Position numbers and translations under genes: made by a program. Shown here one piece after another: positions 59,042 to 64,000 of a stretch of 64,000 bases of DNA (within the stretch, counting starts at the first letter, position 1; each line of letters starts with the position of its first letter). Under the pieces are notes generated by a model. It saw only the letters and a program-made list of their open reading frames with translations. It had not been told where the DNA came from and made no database searches. The stretch covers positions 62,001-126,000 of the forward strand of contig NZ_JAYGII010000003.1 of NCBI RefSeq assembly GCF_034931365.1, given 5' to 3'. Origin of the DNA: Natronospira elongata (GTDB lineage Bacteria; Pseudomonadota; Gammaproteobacteria; Natronospirales; Natronospiraceae).

Positions 59042-60093
59042 GCCTCTCTCCTTGTCTGCCGGGCCCCCGGAGCAGGATCAATCAACATCGCATCGCCATA
59101 GCTAAAAAAACGATACGCCTGCTCAACCGCGTGGCGATAGGCCGCCAGGGTCTGCTCGTAACCGGCAAAGGCGCAGACCAGCATCAGGAGGGTCGACTCC
59201 GGCAGGTGAAAATTGGTAATCAGTCGATCCACCACCCGAAAGCGATAACCGGGACGGATGAACAGCCGCGTCTCGCCCTCAAAGGGCTCCAGCTCCCCAC
59301 CTGCGGCCGCAGTCTCCAGGGAGCGCACGGCGGTGGTGCCCACGGCGACAACCCGTCCGCCACGGGCCCGGGTCTCGGCGATCTGGCGACAACAGTCCGC
59401 ATCCACCCGCAGCCACTCGCTGTGCATGCGATGCTGATCCAGGTCATCGACCCTCACTGGCTGGAAAGTGCCGGCGCCCACATGCAGAGTGACGCGCGCC
59501 TGAGCGATACCCCGTTCGGCCAGGGCGCTCATTACCGCATCATCGAAATGGAGACCGGCAGTGGGCGCGGCCACCGCCCCGGGTTCGCGGGCATACACGG
59601 TCTGGTAGCGAGTCCGGTCATCGGCGCCGTCCTCGCGGCGAATATAGGGTGGAAGCGGCATATGCCCCTGGGCATCCATCAGCTCGGTGAGGCTGCCTGC
59701 GGCCAGACTCAGCTCGAACAGACCCTCCTCACGCCCGACCACCGTCAGCCAATGCGTATCCCCCACCTGGATGCGCGTACCCGGCCCAGGCGTCTTGCTG
59801 GCACGCACATGGGCCAGACAGTGACGCGGACCAATCACCCGCTCCACCATCACTTCCACGCGACCACCCGTTTCCTTTCGGCCGTGAAGGCGTGCGGGTA
59901 CCACCCGCGTGTCATTGAAGACCAGCAGATCACCGGGCTCCAGGAGCTGGGGCAATTGACGGAATTGCCGGTCAGCAAGCCGGCCGGTGGCACCATCCAG
60001 GCACAACAGACGGCTGGCCGACCGCTCCGCCAGCGGTGTCTGGGCGATCAGCGCTTCGGGAAGCTCGAAATGATAGTCAGTACGCTTCTTCAT
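59038..60093 (-). CDS. queA: S-adenosylmethionine:tRNA ribosyltransferase-isomerase
   Basis: 351 residues; it adds an epoxycyclopentane ring from SAM to preQ1 in tRNA. Family signature segments: FELPEALIAQTPLAERSASRLL at the start, LVFNDTRVVPARLHGRK, PTAGLHFDD, LHVGAGTFQPVRVDD, and TNFHLPESTLLMLVCAFAG. First gene of the queA-tgt-yajC-secDF operon. Confidence 0.98.
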   Translation of the reverse strand: MKKRTDYHFELPEALIAQTPLAERSASRLLCLDGATGRLADRQFRQLPQLLEPGDLLVFNDTRVVPARLHGRKETGGRVEVMVERVIGPRHCLAHVRASKTPGPGTRIQVGDTHWLTVVGREEGLFELSLAAGSLTELMDAQGHMPLPPYIRREDGADDRTRYQTVYAREPGAVAAPTAGLHFDDAVMSALAERGIAQARVTLHVGAGTFQPVRVDDLDQHRMHSEWLRVDADCCRQIAETRARGGRVVAVGTTAVRSLETAAAGGELEPFEGETRLFIRPGYRFRVVDRLITNFHLPESTLLMLVCAFAGYEQTLAAYRHAVEQAYRFFSYGDAMLIDPAPGARQTRREA

Positions 60094-60210
60094 GGCGGGC
60101 GGATATTACCACCCACCCCCGCCGGGCGTAAGGGAAGGCCAGCTCACCCCCGGGCGAGCCGTGTATACGGCCCGACCCGCAGTCGGGGGCTGCGGATCAC
60201 CGGGGATTCA

Positions 60211-60219
60211 TGGTATCTT
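60211..60219 (+). promoter_or_regulatory. Extended -10 element of tRNA-Leu(CAA)
   Basis: TGG-TATCTT at 60211-60219, 12 bases before the tRNA 5' end; a -35 (TGCGGA) is weak. Confidence 0.45.
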
Positions 60220-60231
60220 TCGCGCTCACCC

Positions 60232-60318
60232 GCCCGGGTGGCGAAATTGGTAGACGCAGGGGATTCAAAATCCCCCGGCCGCGAGGCCGTGTCGGTTCGA
60301 GTCCGACCCCGGGCACCA
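60232..60318 (+). tRNA. tRNA-Leu (anticodon CAA)
   Basis: 87 nt with encoded CCA. Acceptor arms GCCCGGG/CCCGGGC pair; the anticodon stem GGGGA/TCCCC holds loop TTCAAAA, giving anticodon CAA (reads UUG). The long variable arm CGGCCGCGAGGCCG marks a class II tRNA. The Nudix gene begins 54 bases downstream. Confidence 0.98.
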
Positions 60319-60371
60319 TTTTCTCCCGCCCATCCAATGCCGTCGCCAACCGCCAAGCCAGTGATGACTCC

Positions 60372-60911
60372 ATGAATTTCTGCTCCGAGTGCGCCCAGCC
60401 CATTAGCGTACAAGTCCCCGAAGGGGATAGCCTGCCCCGTTATGTCTGTGAGCAGTGCGGTACCATCCATTACCGCAACCCCCTGCTGGTGGTGGGCTGC
60501 GTGCCGACCTGGGGCGACCGCATCCTGCTCTGCCGGCGAGCCATCGAACCGCGGCTGGGCTACTGGACCGTGCCGGCGGGCTTTCTGGAGAACGACGAAA
60601 CCACCCGCGAGGGCGCGGCCCGGGAAACCCGCGAGGAAGCCTGCGCCGAAGTGGAGATCGGCAGCGCCGTCTCAATGACCCATGTGGTGCATGTAAACCA
60701 GGTCCATCTGATGTACCGGGCACGGCTGGTGAATGAGCGTTATGCTGCCGGCAGCGAGAGCCTGGAAGTGGCCTTGTTCCGACGTGAGGATATCCCCTGG
60801 GAGGAACTCGCCTTCCCGAGCGTTCGCTTCTGCCTGGAACGCTACTACCAGGACCTGGACCGGGGCACTGAGGGTTTTCACATCCAGGATGTCCGTCGTC
60901 CGGGCAGCTAG
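60372..60911 (+). CDS. Nudix hydrolase with N-terminal zinc ribbon
   Basis: 179 residues. An N-terminal zinc ribbon has CSEC (4-7) and CEQC (26-29). The Nudix box GFLENDETTREGAARETREEA (near 69-89) fits GX5EX7REUXEEXGU except for the last Gly position (Ala). The remaining fold is short. Zinc-ribbon Nudix enzymes of this size include NudC-like NADH/RNA-cap pyrophosphatases and ADP-ribose pyrophosphatases; NudC proper has longer N-terminal domains, so the substrate is open. The start follows tRNA-Leu directly with no strong ribosome-binding site; MNFCSECAQPI matches the family. Confidence 0.87.
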   Translation: MNFCSECAQPISVQVPEGDSLPRYVCEQCGTIHYRNPLLVVGCVPTWGDRILLCRRAIEPRLGYWTVPAGFLENDETTREGAARETREEACAEVEIGSAVSMTHVVHVNQVHLMYRARLVNERYAAGSESLEVALFRREDIPWEELAFPSVRFCLERYYQDLDRGTEGFHIQDVRRPGS

Positions 60912-60982
60912 ACCCTTGTCAGCTGTGGCACAATAGGCTTTTACTCAGAACAGCAATCACCCAGTCAGGGGAGCCAGACCTC

Positions 60983-61306
60983 ATGACCTACGTCGTCACC
61001 GAAAACTGCATCAAGTGCAAGTACACCGACTGCGTCGAAGTATGCCCCGTGGACTGCTTCCACGAAGGCCCCAATATGCTGGTCATTGATCCGGAAGAAT
61101 GCATCGACTGCACGCTGTGCGAACCGGAATGTCCGGCAGAAGCGATCTTTTCGGAAGATGACCTGCCGGAGGGGCAGGAGCATTTCCTTGAGCTCAATGA
61201 AGAATTATCACAGGACTGGCCGGTGCTGACCGAAAAGAAGGATCCGCCGGAAGACGCCGACGACTGGGACGGCAAGTCAGGCAAGCTGGAGATGCTGGAG
61301 CGCTGA
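60983..61306 (+). CDS. fdxA: 7Fe ferredoxin FdxA
   Basis: 107 residues with a [3Fe-4S]/[4Fe-4S] pair: CIKCKYTDCVEVCPVDC and CIDCTLCEPECPAEAIF. Start MTYVVTENCIKCKYTDC is the canonical seven-iron type of proteobacteria. Its C-terminal half is acidic (KKDPPEDADDWDGK). It carries electrons at low potential to an unknown partner. Independent promoter and terminator are likely. Confidence 0.96.
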   Translation: MTYVVTENCIKCKYTDCVEVCPVDCFHEGPNMLVIDPEECIDCTLCEPECPAEAIFSEDDLPEGQEHFLELNEELSQDWPVLTEKKDPPEDADDWDGKSGKLEMLER

Positions 61307-61330
61307 GCCCAAACACGATGCGCAATCGAC

Positions 61331-61366
61331 AAGCCGCTACCGGCCGCAGCCGGCAGCGGCTTTCTT
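61331..61366 (+). terminator. Terminator after fdxA
   Basis: Stem AAGCCGCT-ACCGGC / GCCGGC-AGCGGCTT with CGCA-type loop, then TTCTTTTTC. Confidence 0.88.
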
Positions 61367-61382
61367 TTTCAGCCATGCCAAC

Positions 61383-62024
61383 TCAAGCGGCACCGGGCCC
61401 GACGGGCTGACGCCGATATTCCATGTAAGCCGCGGTCTCATCCGCGACAGCGCGCCCCTGCCAACGCTCGACCAGGTGCAGAGCCGCATCGATGCCGGCT
61501 GAAATACCACCGGCGGTTACCAGATCCCCCTCGTCCACCACTCGACAATCCCCGACCACCTCACAGTCCGGCGCCAGCTCGGCCAACCACTCCAGGTAGG
61601 CGTGGTGAGTGGTGACCCGCCGTTGGCGAAGCAGGCCCGCGCGGGCCAGGACGCCGGCACCAGTGCAGACCGACATCACCAGCTCGACATCGCGGGACAA
61701 CTGCAGAAGACGGGCAAGGAAGGCCTCGTCGGCCATCAGAGCGCGGACGCCGTATCCGCCTGGAATCACCAATGCGTCCAGGCCCGCCGCGTCCTCCAGC
61801 GAAGCGTCGGCAGTCACGCGCAGGCCCCCGGTAGCCGTGATTTCGCGGCGGCCCGACGAGAGCAGCCTGGGTGGCATGGGTGACTGCCCGTCAAGGCGAC
61901 TCTCACCCGACCGCCGGGTGACGGAGAAAACCTCGAAGGGCCCGGCAAAATCCAGCACCTCTACCCCGTCAAAGACGAGGATGCCGACACCGGCAGATGG
62001 CTCACCGCGGTCTGTCACCTGCAT
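61383..62024 (-). CDS. DJ-1/PfpI family protein
   Basis: 213 residues of the class I glutamine-amidotransferase-like/DJ-1 superfamily: GILVFDGVEVLDFAGPFEVFS at the start, DALVIPGGYG, nucleophile Cys in SVCTGAGVLA, and HHAYLEWLAELAP with DEGDLVTAGGISAGIDAALHLVER. That set fits the isonitrile-hydratase/AraC-N-terminal-like group; relatives act as hydratases, chaperones or deglycases. The ATG at 62024 shares one base with the stop of the TraF-like gene, so the two are coupled. Confidence 0.88.
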   Translation of the reverse strand: MQVTDRGEPSAGVGILVFDGVEVLDFAGPFEVFSVTRRSGESRLDGQSPMPPRLLSSGRREITATGGLRVTADASLEDAAGLDALVIPGGYGVRALMADEAFLARLLQLSRDVELVMSVCTGAGVLARAGLLRQRRVTTHHAYLEWLAELAPDCEVVGDCRVVDEGDLVTAGGISAGIDAALHLVERWQGRAVADETAAYMEYRRQPVGPGAA

Positions 62025-63406
62025 CAACTGCCGAAGCGGAAACCGAACTGAAAATAGCCGCTGACTTCATTGCTGTTCCCGGCTGCGCCGATGTCCACGT
62101 GTATGGGGCCGGGGGAAAGACCGACACCAACAGAGGCCACGTCTTCGATCAAACTGTCAGAGGCGAGATTGATCCGGTAGCCGGCACGCAGCTGGATCCA
62201 GGAGAGAGGCCGCAACTCACCGCCGAAGGACAGGAAGCGGGTATCCGGCCCAAAGCCCAGAGGCTTGTTCTCGGTAATATCCAGATCAGCGGCCAATGTA
62301 AACATGCGGCGATCCCAGCTGAATCCCACTCGAAGCTGTGGATCCAGATCGATGTCACGGCCCTCCACGGTCCCATAGGATTGAGGGAAGAGATTACGAA
62401 GGCTGGCACCGACCCGCATGTCGTCCCGGATAGCCATGGCAACACCAATATCCACATTCATGTTGCTATGACTGTCTCGCCGGTCATCAAAATCCACATC
62501 GTCTTCGTCCTGGACCGTGACGATGTAATCGAAGGTATCAACGTCCACCAGCTTGGGGGTTACACCGACCGCCAGAGTACGGCCACCGACATGAAAGTCC
62601 CGCGCCAGGGTGAAACCAAGCTCCTGCATTACCGCACCCTGGAACTGGAACTCGGAAACGAAATCGTCGGTAGTGTCCTCGTCGGGCAGGTCCGCATCAC
62701 GACATTCTTCCAGACGATCCTGGTCCGGCTCATCGCCGGAAGCGGCCTCCTCCAGACAGGAGACCACATTCGCCGCAAGCCCGAAACTGCCATCGATCAA
62801 GCCGAAATCCTGCTCATCAAGCAGGAAGAGACCGCCCCCCAGACCCCGCACCTGGTAATGGAGGCCCGTTCCCCAGGCACCCAGGCGGGTACCGAAAGCA
62901 CCGGAGGCCCTGGCTTCAAAGGTAATCGGCTTATCGGACATGGCCTCGATACGCTGCTTTAATTCCTCGCGGGTGCCATCCAGGGTATTGAGGTCGGCGG
63001 ACAAAAGACTGATGTCCTGCTCCAGGGCTTCGTTGCTGTCATATTCCTCGTTATCGATTCGCTGCTGGATCAGGCTGAAGGTGTCATTGAAGGCCCTGAT
63101 ATCGATTTCAGCCCGATCAATGACATTGGAGTCATCGAACTCATCGAAGGCATCAATGAATTCCTCCTGATCCGCCAGGGAGACCCCGAAGGAGGGAAAA
63201 GTCAGCCCGGTCCGGTAACGGCGCATGGAGGGTGCTGCCAGAGCGGCGTTATACATCACTGAATTCGGCCCATCGGCAGTGGCCACGGCGGCCCCCCCCA
63301 TCCCCAAGGCCCGCGGCTCCGCCGGCAGGAAGGGATCGGCGATCAGGATCGCCGGCAGAGAAAAAACGGCGATACCAGCGACCAGGGCAGTGCGTGATCT
63401 AGACAT
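62024..63406 (-). CDS. TraF-like outer-membrane beta-barrel protein (TraF_2 type)
   Basis: 460 residues: signal peptide (MSRSRTALVAGIAVFSLPAILIA), a conserved ARALGMGGAAVATADGPNSVMYNAALAA-like segment as in TraF_2/FadL-related barrels, a helical stretch (100-165, coiled coil, EELKQRIEA) and a C-terminal barrel ending GYFQFGFRFGS. Some plasmid conjugation proteins share the fold, but no conjugation gene is here. Function unknown; transport of hydrophobic molecules is possible. The ATG at 63406 follows AGGGGGAG. Confidence 0.82.
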   Translation of the reverse strand: MSRSRTALVAGIAVFSLPAILIADPFLPAEPRALGMGGAAVATADGPNSVMYNAALAAPSMRRYRTGLTFPSFGVSLADQEEFIDAFDEFDDSNVIDRAEIDIRAFNDTFSLIQQRIDNEEYDSNEALEQDISLLSADLNTLDGTREELKQRIEAMSDKPITFEARASGAFGTRLGAWGTGLHYQVRGLGGGLFLLDEQDFGLIDGSFGLAANVVSCLEEAASGDEPDQDRLEECRDADLPDEDTTDDFVSEFQFQGAVMQELGFTLARDFHVGGRTLAVGVTPKLVDVDTFDYIVTVQDEDDVDFDDRRDSHSNMNVDIGVAMAIRDDMRVGASLRNLFPQSYGTVEGRDIDLDPQLRVGFSWDRRMFTLAADLDITENKPLGFGPDTRFLSFGGELRPLSWIQLRAGYRINLASDSLIEDVASVGVGLSPGPIHVDIGAAGNSNEVSGYFQFGFRFGS

Positions 63407-63563
63407 GGGCTCCCCCTGACTAAAACTTGAGAAAATCCCCCGTATCGACAATGGAGAGTGTTTATCGCCCCTGCCGATCCACCCAAAGTATGGCGCTGAA
63501 TGCGGTAAATGAAAAGCCGGATTGACGGGTGGCGCGCCATGGGGGACGACCGGCAATCACAGC

Positions 63564-63596
63564 AAAAAAGGGCCCGACCTTCACGGCCGGGCCCTG
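63564..63596 (-). terminator. Terminator of the DUF4397-type gene
   Basis: On the - strand: GGGCCCGGCCG-TGA-AGGTCGGGCCC then six T. It lies about 25 bp after the stop at 63620. Confidence 0.88.
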
Positions 63597-63619
63597 GATT
63601 CCTCCACAATCAGATCAAA

Positions 63620-64000
63620 TCAATCTGCTTCGCGGTCAACAATCAGCCACGGCGTCGGCTCTTCGTCGCCCTCCTCGCTTTCCGGCAGCGCAACCACGGT
63701 ATACACACTGCCTGCATCGAACTCGAGATCAAGCGGGCCGATAACAGGATCGCCACCGTCCGAGGTAACCACAGCCACCGAATAGGTGCCGGCCGCGGCT
63801 TCGGCGAAATCACTGGCCTCGCCTTCCGACAATTCCTCGATCAGCGCTCCACCGTCGGCCTCCACATCCACCGTGGGCCCGGGAATAATGCCGTGGACGG
63901 CGCGGATGGCGAAATCATCTCCGGACACCGGCCCGGAACGGTCCAGGGTAGGCAGGAAGGTCAGACTTCCAGCACCCGCTTCACCCAGGGCAAAGACGGA
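63620..64000 (-). CDS. DUF4397 domain protein (partial, 5' end outside the window)
   Basis: 126 visible C-terminal residues; the frame continues open to the window edge. A repeat-like segment FAIRAVHGIIPGPTVDVEADGG and a following beta-rich part (TYSVAVVTSDGGDPVIGPLDLEFDAGSVYTVVALP) match the DUF4397 pattern of exported immunoglobulin-like domains; the end is acidic. Such proteins are typically lipoproteins or secreted, with several DUF4397 copies, so at least one more is probably encoded beyond the edge. An internal GTG at 63928 is not the start. Confidence 0.8.
   Translation of the reverse strand, partial: SVFALGEAGAGSLTFLPTLDRSGPVSGDDFAIRAVHGIIPGPTVDVEADGGALIEELSEGEASDFAEAAAGTYSVAVVTSDGGDPVIGPLDLEFDAGSVYTVVALPESEEGDEEPTPWLIVDREAD

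Noticed and set aside
60916..60945. Sigma-54 promoter before fdxA (TGGCAC...GC)
   Set aside because: The GG and GC elements are separated by eight bases, not the required ten.
1..64000. CRISPR arrays, prophage or integrase genes
   Set aside because: No regularly spaced direct repeats with unique spacers, and no recombinase, transposase or phage structural gene was seen; the short-unit repeats lack spacers.

Overview
The window reads as chromosomal DNA of a high-GC gammaproteobacterium. The strongest clues are the gene orders queA-tgt-yajC-secD-secF, rplU-rpmA-obgE with divergent ispB, rnr-rlmB, and fimT-pilV-pilW-pilX-pilY1-pilE, plus an E. coli-type gshA. Many predicted proteins carry acidic stretches (for example the Asp run in PilW), and the porin-cytochrome and c-di-GMP genes suit a halophilic or haloalkaliphilic Ectothiorhodospiraceae-like lineage. 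That placement is inference; no rRNA gene is present to confirm it.

Layout. 1-5.7 kb: rlmB (partial), rnr, tRNA-Leu(CAG), obgE, rpmA, rplU, ispB. 5.8-10.5 kb: an accessory block with an EF-hand protein, a frameshifted DoxX-like membrane gene, tRNA-Pro(CGG), an AbiEi-like/Fic fusion and a second Fic protein, each Fic gene with candidate operator repeats. 10.7-22 kb: lipoprotein S9 peptidase, membrane-anchored amidase, two small proteins of unknown role, a PQQ-type sugar dehydrogenase, a TVP38 protein, a DUF547 protein, a stomatin/NfeD pair, recQ. 22-27.7 kb: a PAS-PAS-GAF-GGDEF-EAL protein and a P-type cation ATPase. 27.7-32.8 kb: an electron-transfer block (ferric-reductase-like flavocytochrome, cytochrome b5-like protein, PioB/MtrB-type porin, decaheme MtrA-type cytochrome). 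32.8-39 kb: beta-CASP nuclease, DUF442-type phosphatase, fused glycosyltransferase, 5'-nucleotidase, ExeM-type nuclease. 39-43.7 kb: acyl-CoA dehydrogenase, cstA, a small protein ending in Cys-Cys, an ArsA/GET3-type ATPase. 43.8-50.6 kb: type IV pilus minor-pilin/PilY1 operon. 50.7-64 kb: gshA, a MITE-like element, trmJ, suhB, the sec/queuosine operon, tRNA-Leu(CAA), a Nudix hydrolase, fdxA, a PfpI-family protein, a TraF-like outer-membrane protein, and a partial DUF4397 gene.

Most notable. (1) Two perfect FNR/ANR boxes (TTGAT-N4-ATCAA) lie 66-69 bp upstream of the flavocytochrome/b5 operon and of the mtrA-mtrB pair. In both, a -10-like hexamer is centred 31 bp downstream of the box centre, the class II FNR geometry. 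This predicts one oxygen-controlled regulon that could move electrons from NAD(P)H across the inner membrane, periplasm and outer membrane. (2) The operon ACAD-cstA-(Cys-Cys protein)-ArsA/GET3 ties a transporter to a tail-motif small protein and a targeting-type ATPase. (3) An AbiEi-like/Fic single-chain protein sits beside tRNA-Pro with tRNA-like and repeat remnants around it. (4) Intergenic DNA carries several families of short-unit repeats, a 22-bp hairpin repeat in three copies, and a 214-bp element with perfect 27-bp terminal inverted repeats.
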